Shown: one piece after another, positions 11,069 to 22,725 of the stretch
How the letters are laid out: each line of letters begins with the position of its first letter
How positions within the stretch are numbered: position 1 is the stretch's first letter
NCBI GenBank assembly: GCA_009602725.1
Contig: WELB01000001.1
Location: 2,189,046-2,245,758 of the forward strand
Reading direction: 5' to 3'
Length of the DNA stretch: 56,713 nucleotides
Origin: Spirogloea muscicola
Taxonomy: Eukaryota; Streptophyta; Zygnematophyceae; Spirogloeales; Spirogloeaceae
Translations under genes and position numbers: made by a program
The notes under the pieces: generated by a model
What the model was told of the DNA's origin: nothing
What the model saw: only the letters and a program-made list of their open reading frames with translations
The model's database searches: none

Positions 11069-12862
11069 CATGGATTCAGCCCAGCGCAAGAAGCAGCGGA
11101 GGCAGCGGGTCGGCTGCACAGGCGATCGGTCAACATGCACAAAGGGTGCCTGATGAGTGCAACGCATGCAGCAGAGCCGCAGCCAGCTACTAGGAGGGAG
11201 CAGCATGCCGGCTTCGCGTGGAACCGGCAGTGAGTGTGATAGCTCTCCTGCTCGCTGTCCTGCTGATCAATGGCAGCTGCTCGGCTGCACTTCTGACTGG
11301 CATGCGCCTCGGCAGGCCAAGACAATGAGGGGATTGCTGCGGCGGTGGCAGGAGCCAGCGAGGGCATCGATCTGTCGCCGTCAGCGACCACAGCAGCATT
11401 TGACCCCGTGCTGCCGCTTCTGCGGCTGCCTGTGCCGGCGGGCCCCGGCGACGACCCCGACAAAGGGCCCTACATGCTGGCCTTCCGCGATGTTGACAGC
11501 TGGCGATGTGCATGGGCCCACTGCGAGCAGAAGATCGCACTTCAATGCGAGGTGAAGACCTTGCTTAAGCTTAAGCCCCTGACTTTAACGTCGTAGAATC
11601 AGGAAAGCATAGGTCTCACGCAAGTATTTATATGATCACTCATTGTCATTAGTGATAGTCGCTTCTTAGTGACCCCAGCTGCAAGGGGCCACTAAGGAAG
11701 GTGTCTGTCAGTGGTTCTTGACCAAGTTATTGAAGAGGTTGACGGCGATCACTATGGAGCACGCACATCACCCGCCGCAGGCTGGGACGCGCATGGGCTG
11801 CTCCCTGGCAGCCACTAGTCGCTGCCGCACGCCGTGGTGGCGAGCGGCGCTGCCGCGGCTCCTTGGCCGGGGTGCCGTCGATGCTGAGGACAAGGAGCGC
11901 GAGGCATGCGAGGAGGCTGAGATGCTGGCCTGCCTCGCCGACTCCCACTCCCGCTGCTCCAAGCACGCCAGGTGGGGCACAACTACCAGCATTAGCATCA
12001 ACCTCCACTTGCAAACCTGGAAGCTTAGTTTGCAACTCCAAACTTCTGTATCAAATTGCTAACTCTATGCTTGGGACCTTTAGACCTGACGCCTGGGTTT
12101 CGGCACCGCAAGGAGTTTAGTGAGCCGGCTGCCGCACCATGCAATTGAGCAGAGCATCACCTATCTGGCGGAGGTGCAGGGAAAGCTGCGATCTAGTGTT
12201 CTCCGACCTGCGAATTGCAGACAGTCTGGACCTCGTCAACCCCAAGTTCCTGGACAAGAGCCTGCAGCAAGCGCTTGCGCTCGGGCATGCTAAGACCCCA
12301 CGGAGGGTGGCCACCGGCGACAGCACCGTTGGCACAGCGGCAGCTGCCAGCCAGAGCTCTGGGGCAAAGCCCTCGCAGCAGGTGCTCAATTGCCCTCCCT
12401 CGTCTTAGCTGGGATTGTTTGACTGCACACCGCTAGCCCCAGCAACTGTGAAAGGTCGAAAAGAGTGATAGCGACTGTTTAGTGGTCAAGTCAAGCCTTC
12501 ACTGCAAGGGATGCAGTCAGGAGGTCAGGCAGACGCAGCGAACCATCACTGATGATCAGGCATACTTCCTGAGGCAGGCGCAGACGGCCGGCCTGCACAG
12601 TGGGTGGCACAGTCTCGACCAGAATATCTGGGAGGAGGGGGAGCTGCCGAGCGGGCGGGTGTCGAATATCAGAAGCAGCAGGCAACTGGCGCAGCGCGAC
12701 GCAGGCCCTAGTGTGTGGCACATGCCTGGGCGGGGCGATGCAGATTACGCTAGCGGCAGCTTAAGTGGTGGTGCCGACTTCGCTGAGCCCCACCAGGGCT
12801 GGGAAGGCGGCCTCATACGGCCCAAGGCTAGCCGCGCGAGGAGCACTGGCCCTGCCGCATAA
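11069..12862 (+). CDS. Unrecognised multi-exon protein (candidate)
   Basis: I do not recognise this gene. Several plus-strand segments look like exons: a lysine/arginine-rich start at 11069 (MDSAQRKKQRRQR) up to a donor at about 11145; 11330-11551, containing GPYMLAFRDVDSWRCAWAHC and ending at a GTGAAG donor; about 11870-11972, acidic (EDKEREACEEAEMLACLADS); about 12139-12380, containing SDLRIADSLDLVNPKFLDKS; and 12482-12862, containing ITDDQAYFLRQAQTAG and SLDQNIWEEGELP, ending in a stop. The helical, charged segments and the donor positions suggest one gene, but exon links and phases were not resolved, and two genes or a pseudogene are possible. The nearest recognisable neighbour on the 3' side is a LINE tail. 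Confidence 0.3.
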
Positions 12863-12959
12863 TGCCACATTCAGCGGCCACCAAATTTGCCTGCAAGTTG
12901 CTGACGGATCTGCTAAGTCTATAAAACGCTCCCAGCATTCCCAACCTTTCTTCCAATGC

Positions 12960-13205
12960 TCCCTGTCTCACACAGCGCACTTGCTGGCAGGCTGCACTAT
13001 GGCTGCTGCTTCTGGGTCTCGTCGGGGTGCCTCTTTTCCAGCTGCAAGTTACTCCCACTTGTTGCTGCTAACTCGGGGTTATCTAGTTCCCATCCGCTGT
13101 AGACTCTTGCATAGCTGTGTGGTCAAGGCGCCTTTCGGCCCTTTGGACCTTGTCCATTCTTTCTGGCCTGGCTATTCACAGCCCATGCCTTTTAGTAGAA
13201 GAGCT
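12960..13205 (+). repeat. LINE tail plus hairpin module
   Basis: The plus frame gives LLAGCTMAAASGSRRGASFP and SYSHLLLLTRGY, the conserved LINE C-terminus, here without a stop directly after GY. It is followed at 13137-13205 by a reverse-form module (TTTGGACCTTGTCCATTCTT, CTGGCCTGGCTATTCACAGC, GTAGAAGAGCTG). This copy keeps the tail-then-hairpin order seen at 21990-22256 and 52020-52150. Confidence 0.65.
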
Positions 13206-13685
13206 GTTGCTCTCAACTAGAAGAAGCCGGCCAGACAGATGGAAGGGCCTCCTACTGCCGCTGTCATGGCAGCTCCAGCAAGCTGCAGCCCAGCCAAGCT
13301 GGGTAGGAATGAGGCCGCACAGCGCTCCAGCAGCATGGTTCAAGTCATCCGCACAAATGTTGTGGTAAAGTGGTGTACTCATATATTAGCGACATTGCAA
13401 CATGCACGGAGCTTGACCGGGCGCGAAGCTCATCGTCGAATCAAAAGTAGCCAAAGAATGACAAAGAGCTCCTGGATCTGCCTAGCCTGCACACTGAAGT
13501 CCAATCAGCGGCAGATACATGTTTCGATACCTGCGCCATGCATGTGCAGCAGCGATGCTAGGATGAAAGATGCAGGCACGGCTGGCGCCAGAGGAGTAAG
13601 TCCTAGGGCGCCTAAGCCCGCAATGTAAGGCGAGAGCGAGCTGCACGACAGGGGATTGGGGCGGGGGGGAAGAGTGCGTGTCACG
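13206..13685. other. No gene seen
   Basis: There are short frames only. Around 13340 a segment CGCACAAATGTTGTGGTAAA resembles the LINE piece CAGCACAAATGTTGTGACTA at 51604, so part of this may be LINE debris. The rest is the presumed 3' flank of the LEA_2 gene. Confidence 0.4.
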
Positions 13686-14619
13686 TCAGCCCTTGTCGAT
13701 CTTGACTTTGCCCAGCTCCAGACTGACGCGGTTCTCCTGGTCCAGCACATTGAGCATCACAGGGTCGATGTCCAAGTCGCTATCCACGTAGATCTGCACA
13801 CGGCTTTCTCTTGCTGCCTCAACATGAGCTACCGCTGCCTCTGGTTTGGGGATGACACAGGTGCTGCGCTCGGGGCCCATGTGTAAACAATGGCTCGCTC
13901 GCATTCTGCCAGCAGAGGCGAGGAGTAAGGGATGAGGGCACCTTGAAGGTGTGGCGCAGGAAGAGGAGGCGGGCCTCGCCGGAGATGGTGACGAGGGAGT
14001 GGATGGTCATCTTGCGCGCGGCGACGTCGGAGAGCAGCGCCAGCATGTGGCTGCTGATCTCCAGGCCGTCCAGCTTGCACGGCAGCTCCATCACGTGCTC
14101 GCTGCGTGCGCCCTGCCCGCCCGACGGCACCTGCCCATAACAGCGCGCAGCGCACCATCAGTGCCGTGCCTGCCGGCCAGCACCTAGCCGCCGACCTGCC
14201 TGGTGGAATTCTGACAAGAGTGCCTCGAGCTCTGAGGCTTGAGTTGGGTTTATCATAATCATCAAAACCCAACTCAACACAAATCCTAAACTTCAGTGGC
14301 TCCGAGGTCCAGACCGGCGCACCTGGGCCTGGCCCAGGAGCTGGCCGCGGTAGAAGATGTCCATGGTGGTGTCGGCGTACGTGATGGGCACGACATTGCG
14401 GTTGACGACGCGGATGGCCAGCGTCAGCTCGACGTCCACGACGGCTAGGATGAGCGGCGAGTCGGTGCACCAGCGCATCGAGAAGCCGCGCAGCGCCACG
14501 TCCACGACCTCGAACAGCGGGTCGCGCGGCCGAGCGTACCACAGCCCCACCACCGCGCCGCCCGCCAGCGCCAGCAGCCCGCCCGCCTTCGCCGCCGTGC
14601 CGCTCTTCCGCGGCGGCAT
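13686..14619 (-). CDS. LEA_2-domain (late embryogenesis abundant group 2/NHL-like) protein
   Basis: Three exons in phase: 14619-14323, 14130-13942, 13793-13686 (197 aa). The N-terminus is MPPRKSGTAAKAGG followed by a hydrophobic stretch (LLALAGGAVVGLWYA), a likely membrane anchor or weak signal. Residues about 40-195 match the LEA_2 fold: VDVELTLAIRVVNRNVVPIT and DTTMDIFYRGQLLGQAQ on strands of the beta-sandwich, then VMELPCKLDGLEI and a C-terminal strand pair ending in LGKVKIDKG. LEA_2 proteins are folded, stress-linked lipid- or membrane-associated proteins; the function here is inferred from the domain only. The gene is divergent from the CZIB gene. A single N at 14645 lies 26 bases upstream of the start, in the GC-rich promoter. 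Confidence 0.8.
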
Positions 14620-14668
14620 CGCGCGCCGCCTGGCGCGACGCCCGNGCAGCTGTCACGATGCGCCGCCG

Positions 14669-14702
<34 letters not shown>

Positions 14703-15246
14703 GGGAAGGAGCGGGGGGGCCGTCTCGACCAGGGCTGCTTGCTGGTCGGGCAGCGACGGCGGGGCGGAGCGGCGCGAGTTCGAATCCGGCGCAGCTCACT
14801 GTGCTGGGCTGGGGCGAACACCATACTTTTTTGCCCCACAGGGCCCCCCCCCGGCTCACGACCGCCGCCGCAGTCCGCTATGGCTAGGCGAGCCCACCCG
14901 CCACGGCTCAACGTTCACGCGCTCATGGAAGGACGCCCCTTGGTCCACGCCGCCATGCGGACCTGAGCCAGTGCGGGTCACCCACACACTGCCCAGGAGC
15001 TTCACCGCGTCCTTTGTGCATGAATCCTGAGAGCCTCTCAAACCCGAGTCGTCAACCCCAAGATTAAGCCCCAACGAGGCCCAGAAGTGCAGATGGCTTA
15101 GCTAAACTAGCTCCTGCAGTCAGGGCGGCCACAGGACCAGCAAGCTGAGCTGAGGGGCCCCCACAGTCCCCCGGCTTCTCATTGGGGCACTCCTGTTTGC
15201 TTGTGGGCACACGCAACTGCTGCCGCCGCCGCCGTGCCGCTTCCCA
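14620..15246. promoter_or_regulatory. Divergent promoter region, LEA_2 / CZIB
   Basis: About 630 bases separate the two start codons, which point away from each other. The LEA_2 side is extremely GC-rich, with a (GCC)n run at about 14663-14695. No TATA-like or other defined box could be assigned. A GTTCGAATCC string at 14778 looks like a tRNA T-loop but has no cloverleaf around it. Confidence 0.5.
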
Positions 15247-16105
15247 ATGGTCCTCCTGCTGTTGCGTATTCGCGCGGAGCTGGATAACGTCACCGACTTG
15301 CAGCCAGAGGAGGACCATACTTTTCGCGTCAAGGTACGTGCAGCTGCCGCGCCCAACTTGGCTGCGGCTGGCCGGCTGCCCGGGCTTCCTTGGGCTGCGG
15401 GCTGCCGCTGATCGTGCTAGCCGGCGGTGGCTGCTGTGCGAGCGGCGGCGAAGGTGCGGTGCTCCAGCTGCAATGAGGAGAGCGACAAGGAGTCGATGCT
15501 GACGGCTGGTGAGGAGTACGGCACGCGGCTCAGCGCCAGTGCGCCTCGTCAGTCGCGTGCCGTTGGCGCCACAAATCTGATCCAAAAGGTCCACCCTCCA
15601 CCTGCAGCCGTTCTCCGCCGCCACTCTGTGTCCGTTAGGTAGGCTGACACTGATTCTGCCTGACGACCCAGTGCAAGTTCTGCGGAAGGACGGGCACCAT
15701 CTCGATCCTGGACGGTTGTGGCCGGCCACTTACGGCTGAGGATAGCGAGGCTGGGCGCTTCGCACCGGTGCTCGGTATGGACTGCCGTGGCATCCAGCCC
15801 GTGCATTTCATACCTGGTGATGGGTGGGTGGCCAAGGGAGCCGAGTCTGGTACCGCCTTTGCCAACATCGACCTCTCTGACGGCGACTGGTCAGGTGAGG
15901 AGATACTTCAGGCTCTTCTGGGTCCAACTAGTAATCAGGGCTTAGACTTAGCTTGACCTGTTATTGACTGAATGCAGGCGGTGCCAGGATCGTGTTCTGA
16001 TGCTGGTTGTCAGCGACCTTGTGCCTGGGAGCAGAGTACGACGAGAAGTCGCAGCTGCCCGTTGGCATCTCCAACGTGCAGCACGAGTTTGTTGCGAGCA
16101 AGTAG
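15247..16105 (+). CDS. CZIB: CXXC-motif zinc-binding protein (UPF0587/DUF866)
   Basis: Four exons in phase: 15247-15333, 15454-15588, 15672-15894, 16035-16105 (171 aa, close to the usual 160). The start MVLLLLRIRAELDNVTDLQP matches the family opening. Two CxxC pairs expected to bind one zinc are visible: RCSSCNEESDKES and CKFCGRTGTIS. The middle shows the conserved block MDCRGIQPVHFIPGDGW and ESGTAF, followed by DLSDGDWSEYDEK. The protein ends NVQHEFVASK. The family is conserved across eukaryotes, and its biochemical role is poorly defined. The start of exon 2 could instead be 15421, which adds 11 residues in the same phase. An AATAAA hexamer lies at 16542. Confidence 0.9.
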
Positions 16106-16942
16106 ACGGACTGCCTTCCTCGAGCGACAGCCTTTCCAGGCCCTGCTGACAGGGCAATCCCACGGACCTGTTGAGCAGCTGGGTGCCACAATATGTGTGG
16201 GATAGAGCTGGGCACAGTTGCCCCTTGTTGATGCAGGTGGTGTGCAGAAAGTGCGCCCCATGTGGTGTGTGGCCCAACGTTGCAGAAGGCAGGATGATGC
16301 ATGAGCACAGCAAGGAGCATAGCACCGCCACCAGCAATTGCTGACTGGCTCATAGGCAAGTGCTGCCAAGCAATCAGGTGCTGCAGCAGCTGATCACCAG
16401 AATCTCAGTTCAACTGCTGGCAGCCGCCCCTTGCCAGATTGCCAGCCATTTGTCGCTTTTAGAAGCCTCTGATGGTATGAAGCTGCAAATGAGCAGGCGG
16501 CCAGCACTTTGAATTACAGTGTCAACCCATCCTGGAGTATGAATAAATGTCGTCTCCAGGGGGCGTATAAAGACTACTTAATTTCTTTCTTTCTAGCCCA
16601 ATCGAGGAATGCCTGCTAGTGATTATTTGGTTGAGTCGATATCAGTTCCAATTGGTGCCAGGACACTGATTGCTGCATAGCCTTCTCTCAGAGTAATTTG
16701 AATGGTCTCGAGAATGTTGGGACCAGAGACTTGCAACATCAAACCTTCACTCAACAGTGGAAATATATGAGCTCTGCTTAAGCTGTGAGCCAAGCACCAA
16801 TCTCAACAATTGAAGCTTGCCAAACTGACTTCCACCTTGCCAGCACCGTCAATGCAAGCTCGCTCTTGGAGGTCGCAGAATCGCCATTGCGGCACAGTGG
16901 CAATTCTGCCACAATGCCACAACTCAGCGATTGTCTTGGCTC
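16106..16942. other. Convergent intergenic region
   Basis: This holds the 3' flanks of the CZIB gene (+) and the pyruvate kinase gene (-). There is an AATAAA at 16542-16547 in the sense of CZIB. I see no further exon or repeat module. Confidence 0.5.
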
Positions 16943-19900
16943 TCACGGAATTTTGCGAACTTGGATAGACTGAAGAAGGTCGATGTCGACCCCTTCTGCA
17001 ACGACGTCTGTTACTGCTACAACCAGGTCTCCTGACTTCATCATGCCTCGTGCCTACATAGAGCAGCATGCCATGAGTAAGTCCATGTATTTGCCTCACA
17101 TGGATCAGGAAGAGATGCATATCATCGTTACTTCGTACTTAAGAAGAAGTTACATCGTGGACCAGTAACATTGATTTGCAACCTTGCCTACATAAGTGGC
17201 ATGGCAATGGACAACTCCCGAAGCCATCAATGAAAGCAAGGGACGTACCTTCAGCAGCACAAAAGTGCGGCGCAGGTTCGCTTCCATGTCATCAGAGAAC
17301 TGGATTTCAAATGGTATGAGGCCCCAGTACAAGTTCAGACGTCGGCGCACCGTCTGTGACAACACATGTGCCAGGCACCAAGTCAAGTTCAATGCAGCCA
17401 ATGTAGGGCCACGTCAATCTTAGCCTGCCAAGCAACAACTGCCACCTTGACAAAGGAGCTAAGAGAGCTCCTCACACCTTGGAGTCAGTGAATGCAAAGA
17501 TTGGGCAGTCTGGTCGGTTCCGGGATAACAGCGAAGCCATGTAACCTCGTCGTGTGTACACAAAAATTGCATTCACACCCAGCTGGTTTGCTGCAGACGT
17601 TGACATTTGAGTGTCGAGTGTCAAATATGCTCGTATTGAAGATGCAGAGATGTTATGTGCAAACACAAGGTCCTGAAATGATTTTCACACAAGGTGTCCA
17701 TGTCTTCATTGTTATGAGAAGCGCACCCATCTGTGCAGCAGAGTTGCATATCTGTTCGGATATGCGCTCGGAGAGCTGTGACGAAAGCGACTCTAGGCGC
17801 ATGTTCTCGTGGTGCTTTTCATCTCTACACCACTTCTCAATCCTCAATGACACCGTCCGCAGTACTGCAAGGGCCTTGTCTGGGTACTGGCCCATGGCCG
17901 ACTCCCCAGAGAGCATGAGAGCATCCGCCCGTTGCCTAACTGCTTCAGAGATGTCCGCTACCTGTGCCCCAAAGAGAGTTCAGAGAGCCAGTGTAATTAG
18001 ATCAATCTGTCGGCACCTTCGGTATTTCCGAGGGAAAGAGGTACAATGATTTCAGTGCTGTATACAGTCAAATGCCTCCAAAAGTACGTTGGCAAAGTTT
18101 TTTGATACTGTACATAGCTATACACAGACATCAGATCATATGAAAGACAGGCTCAAGTACATCTGACAAAGCAACCCTTGCACTTGGCAATATATAGTTC
18201 CAACAATGACGGAGCCCAACACAATTTTGACTTTGATACTGTCTCTGGTAAAATCTCTAACCTCGGCACGTGTCGGTGTTGGGAATTCAATCATTGACTC
18301 AAGAAGCTGGGAAGCCACAATAACCGGCTTATTAAGCTGGCGGCAGATGCTGACAATCTCCTGCTGCACCGAGGGGACCTGCTCCAGGGGGATCTGTGCA
18401 CCCAAGTCTCCTCGAGCTACCATAGCGCCATCGGAGACAGAAATGATCTCCTCCAGGCACTTGAGGGAGTCACTGCTTTCGATCTTGGCAATGATACATA
18501 TAGGCCTGTGGAAGGCCATCGCTACAATGTCGCTCAAGTCCAGAGTAGGACAGTACTTGTGATTATGCAGGTAGCAGGCAACCAGTCCCGCCCGCCTACT
18601 GCAGCACTCTCATAATGCTGCTGAAGATCATGACACCTATGCCTATGTCCAAGGAGCTTTTTGTGAACTGCTCGTGCACCCTGCAAGTCTTCAGCAGCCC
18701 CAGAGTTGCAGGAGAAGCTGCCGGTGACTAACCTGGTAGGTGACCTTGCATCACAGTAGCTTCGGAGATGTTTGATGACATCCGGTGATCTCACGAAAGA
18801 AACAGCCAAGAAGTCGACCCCCTCACCAATGCCAAAGTCTATATCAATCCAGTCCTGCAAAGACAGGCCATCATGATGGAGCATTCCTCAGGATCGGTAG
18901 CCATGAGCATCGGTTTGCAGCACGGAATATTCTAATATTACTAGTATATTCAATTGGTATCATGGTCGTGGAAGATTACTAGACACGTGTGGGACATAGC
19001 TTCATTGAGCATGACTAGAAGCAGAGAGTGACAACATCAAGGTATAGGACCTTTGACGAGATAGTGGGTAGCATGGCGTTGCGCTCCCGAACAAGCCGGC
19101 CCTGCCTGAAGAAGGTCAAGTTGGCACGAGGGAGGAGCAGTCCTGGGTCCACGCAGCGGCAACGCACATCTGGACCAACTTTGCCAAGAACCTCAAACCG
19201 CACCATGCCTCCGTCTATCACAACCTCATCTCCCTCCCTCACATCTGTAGTCCAATGAGCCCTTCTCAGTCTTCAACGGAAGTGCGCTCTTCAAGCAGAG
19301 GCAGGAGCATTCAGAGACATGGAGCAGATCTGCTTTGAGCGTAGCAGTCTAGAAGGTCTGGTAGGTCTAGTATGGGTACACAATGCTCAGACAAGCAAAC
19401 TCTGCCTCACCATCGATGAACCCATCATAGTTGACTTGTATGTTGTGCTTTGGCAATGGAGTGCCTTGAGCGAATTTTCTTACTGTGAAAATCCATTCCT
19501 CGCCATCCTGCACACAATATGTGACGTCATTTGCATAGCCGCTGTGCATGTACTTCCTGACTATTCCAACAGCTAGCATCTGCGCTTGGAGCTCATTTTC
19601 TGTGTATCTTATGAGTACAATGAGCGGAACGGAAAGAGCCACTAATGGCCCACCAACAATCACTAGGAAGTGGGATCACGATATAGCGTGAGAACAACAT
19701 CCAAGTACAGCCCAAGAACAGCTGAGGCTACCTACAAGCAAGACCTGAGAAGACTATCAAAGTGGGGTTCAACATGCAGCAGCATAATTCAGTAAGATTC
19801 AGAGTACAATTGGCTGGAGTCTCCTTTACGCACCTCTGCCTTTTCAGATGGTGCGCCACCTAGATCGCCCATGTGAATTTCGCTACCCTCTGTATCCATC

Positions 19901-21352
19901 ATGATGGCAAGAGAATATCCCTTCTCCATGTTCAATTTCTTGACGTTCTGGTAAGAAATGCAGATGACAGATAGACCTGTTAATAAGGTCATATGCCTGG
20001 GAGATACTCACTATCCAGCTAAGCCAGCTGCGAAGATGGCATGGCAAAGTCCTCCATGGTCCCTTGTGTCTGCTCTTAGAGGCGGTGTACCTTCTTGTTG
20101 ACCAGGACCTTTTGGGACTGGCTGCACGCATAATTTTTGAGGTCCTTTAGCATAGTCTGCATGGCTTATCACCTAGACCCCCAGCATAATTGCTTGAGTG
20201 CGAGGCAGTTTGGTACCTGTATCACGTTGTGATGCCATTCATGGCTTCCATGACACATGTTCAGCCGTGCAACGTTCATGCCTCCAATGGCTAGGGCCTC
20301 CAGACTCTCAAAGGAGCGGCACGCAGGCCCAATTGTACAGATGAGCTTCGTCCTGCGCGTGCTCCTGAACCCATTCTCCTTCAGATCAGCCTCAGCTACT
20401 GAATCAACCTCGATCAGCGTGGAGGACATAGGCGCTCCATTGCTTTGACCTGTAAGCGAGCACCAAATGTTATCTGAGTGTCTGTGAAGCAAAATTCACG
20501 TCAGCGGCCACAGCCCATTGTGATCAGGAGCAGGTTGCTACCATTAGCTGTGGCCAGATCAGACTCCGACTACTTCATCAGGCTTCTAGCAGTCTAACCC
20601 ATCTCACAGCCTTCCACTTGACTGCGAGACCCCAATCTCCCCCCCTCTTCCCGCCCCGTCCCCCCCTCCCTTTCCCCTCCACCCTCTACCTTCATCCACG
20701 TGTTAGTACAGAGAAATTCTCCGCAAACGGGTCGGCTGCAATGCAGAAAGAGTACTGCCTTACCTTGCACTGTGCCTACAGGTACCCCATTGGCTTCCAT
20801 GCTTTCAATGAGCTCGTCTGGCAAGTCCTTCGTCTTCACGCCTATAGTCTGTGACGCCAGTGCATCTTCAGCCTGTGTCGTTGATTTCGCATCCGCAGCC
20901 GTGGCCACAGCTTCATCATCCACCTCTGCAGTAGCCATGCCGGCTGCTGCCGACTGGCTGGCCACGTCTGGGCCACTTCCACGAGGCTCCGGCCGCATCC
21001 TCCACTGCTTCCTCTGCCCAAGCGGAGCTCCCGCTTGGCTCCCGCTTGGGTGTCCGTGCTGTAGCCAGACAACAGCACCTTCGGCATGGTGAACAGTAGA
21101 GTAATGTGGCTGTACATACAAACGCTTGCAGATCGTCAGGGAAAGCCGTGCTCTAGCATTCGGAAGGAGGGGGATCCTCTAAAGCTGATGGCCGATTACC
21201 TGCGTCAGGCAGTCCAGGGCTCGGCAGCTCTGTGAGGGCCTCGGTGGCGACCGCACCACTTGCCCTTGCCTCGGCACCTCCGCGGACGGCCCGAGGGCGG
21301 GGGCGGCGACCGTCGCGAGGCCCGCGGCCAGGCGCATTGACGCAGCCGCCAT
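16943..21352 (-). CDS. PKP1: Plastid pyruvate kinase, PKp1 (alpha) type
   Basis: Twelve exons fit in phase: 21352-21200, 21109-20764, 20449-20217, 19947-19834, 19507-19411, 19244-19051, 18854-18745, 18505-18262, 17961-17727, 17590-17478, 17353-17249, 17053-16943 (684 aa). It catalyses phosphoenolpyruvate + ADP to pyruvate + ATP. The first exon ([18 protein letters not shown]) is rich in Ala/Arg/Ser without acidic residues, like a chloroplast transit peptide. Catalytic-domain motifs follow in order: [105 protein letters not shown] and [20 protein letters not shown] in place of the usual DTKGPE is typical of the plastid alpha-type subunit. The C-terminal domain ends IQVRKIP. A second subunit would normally be needed for activity; none is in this window. 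Confidence 0.92.
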
Positions 21353-21955
21353 GGCGGGCTTCTTGGGGGTTCAAGCTCGCCGGCGCGCACAGCAGGGGCT
21401 GCCTGAGCTACCTGCTACCCGAACGTACGCCTTGCTTGAACGGCAGTAACCAGGACCGGCGCAGCAGAGAGACGCAGCCGGTCTTGGGCGATCCACGAGA
21501 GCCCGGGAACGGCGGCGGCGGTCGCGACGCCGCGGCGGCGCAGGTGGCGGCGGCGGCGGCGGCCGGGGAAGAAGGCGCCGCGGCGCACAGAAATGAGAGG
21601 CCGATGGTAAAGGCCAGAGCTCGTGAGTGACAAGAACCAAGAAAGGCGTGAGAAGGACGGTGGGCATCTTCCTTCCACTTGAGGTGGCTTGCCTTTCCCG
21701 CCGTCGCAGGTCGTGGGGGGGGGGCGGCGGGTCGTGATGGGGACAGGCGCGGCCCCATCACAACGGCAGTGGTGCGTCGAGACTGGGGCTCCACCGAGCG
21801 GTCCACCGGGAACGGCGGGCTGGCGACGCGGGTGACTTGGGATTGGGGGTTTGGAGGCCGTCAGACGGTGTTATGGGAGGGACTCTAGCCTCGTCGCCGC
21901 ATCGTCGTGGCGGGGTCTCGTTGCGCTCTTGTTGTCATTTGGCCCCTTCGAACCC
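21353..21955. other. GC-rich upstream region of the pyruvate kinase gene
   Basis: This is a GC-rich stretch with runs of G (about 21714-21726) and GCG/GCC triplets. Long frames on both strands are compositional, and none has a recognisable domain. It presumably holds the pyruvate kinase promoter and 5' UTR. Confidence 0.4.
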
Positions 21956-21959
21956 CTTC

Positions 21960-22260
21960 GTCAATTCTTTTCGGGCTGGCTTTTCACACGCGCGCAGCAC
22001 CTGCGGGCCGGCAGAGCCCTCGCTGCTGCCTCTGGCTCTGGCCAGGAAGAAAGTGCTCGCCAGGGACCAACTTCCAGGAGCCTAGCGTCCCTGACCTGAG
22101 GCTGCTTAGCAGGGGTTACTGAGTGATCCGTTGCTGCTTTGTTTCTTTGTGTGCTTGTTTTTCTTAGCGCTTCCCCCGGCCCCCTTCTCGTCCTCTGTTC
22201 ATTCTTTTTTGGGCTGGCTTTTCCAGCCCCTATTCTCAATGGGCGAGCACTTTCTTTTTT
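21960..22260 (+). repeat. LINE tail, 3' UTR and H1 hairpin module, plus orientation
   Basis: A hairpin half (TTCTTTTCGGGCTGGCTTTT) is joined at about 21985 directly to the LINE tail (CTGCGGGCCGGCAGAGCCCT, read in frame as RAGRALAAASG). The tail ends VPDLRLLSRGY with a stop at 22120-22122. The 3' UTR follows: CTGCTTTGTTTCTTTGTGTG, then TAGCGCTTCCCCCGGCCCCC and a reverse-form H1 module at 22195-22256. This is the clearest view of the normal order: tail, stop, about 75 bases of UTR, hairpin. Confidence 0.75.
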
Positions 22261-22420
22261 CACAGCCCTTGCCCCCATTGAGAGAGCCACTTCTCCGGGC
22301 GGAGTTGCGGCGCAACTCCGCCCTGCGTCCAGGGTTTGTCCCAACATGTTCCGTGATTTTGCACCTTGCGGCCCTTTCGAACTTCACATTCTGTTTGGGC
22401 TGGCCTTTTATTTCTCCCTC

Positions 22421-22725
22421 AGACCTTGTCCATTTCTTTGGGCTGGCCGTTCCCAGCCACCAGTCAATCTGGCCGCGCTTCCTCTTTTATACGCTTCGCA
22501 TTGCTTTGGAAGAGCTGTTAATTCATTTGTTCACAGCCCTCGCCCGACTGCTTTTCGGAATTATTTTTAGCAAGCGCGGCCAGATTAACTGGTGGCTGGG
22601 AGAGGCCAGCCCAAATTCCAGCCCCTATTCTCAATGGGCGAGCACTTTCTCTTCCAGCCCGAAGGCATGGACAAGGTCTGAAGGAGCCGGAGTGCGAAGG
22701 ACGAAGACATCAGCCACGAGTTTGC
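22421..22725. repeat. Inverted pair of H3 modules and half H1 module
   Basis: 22421-22485 is a reverse-form H3 module (AGACCTTGTCCATTTCTTTG, GGCTGGCCGTTCCCAGCC, TCTGGCCGCGCTT). 22572-22615 is the same module in forward form (AAGCGCGGCCAGATTAACTG, GTGGCTGGGAGAGGCCAGCC). A spacer of about 85 bases separates them and contains a GGAAGAGCTGTTAATTC segment. At 22617-22652 half an H1 module follows (CCCCTATTCTCAATGGGCG) without its left arm, then ATGGACAAGGTCTGAAGGAG, which recurs at 9728 and 10692. Confidence 0.75.

Noticed and set aside
14760-14800. tRNA-like T-loop (GTTCGAATCC)
   Set aside because: The five bases on each side do not pair as a T-stem, and no D-arm, anticodon arm or acceptor stem can be drawn around it.
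20842-21117. Minus-strand [15 protein letters not shown]...
   Set aside because: It overlaps the second pyruvate kinase exon in another frame; the frame ending [11 protein letters not shown] joins the catalytic domain in phase and is preferred.
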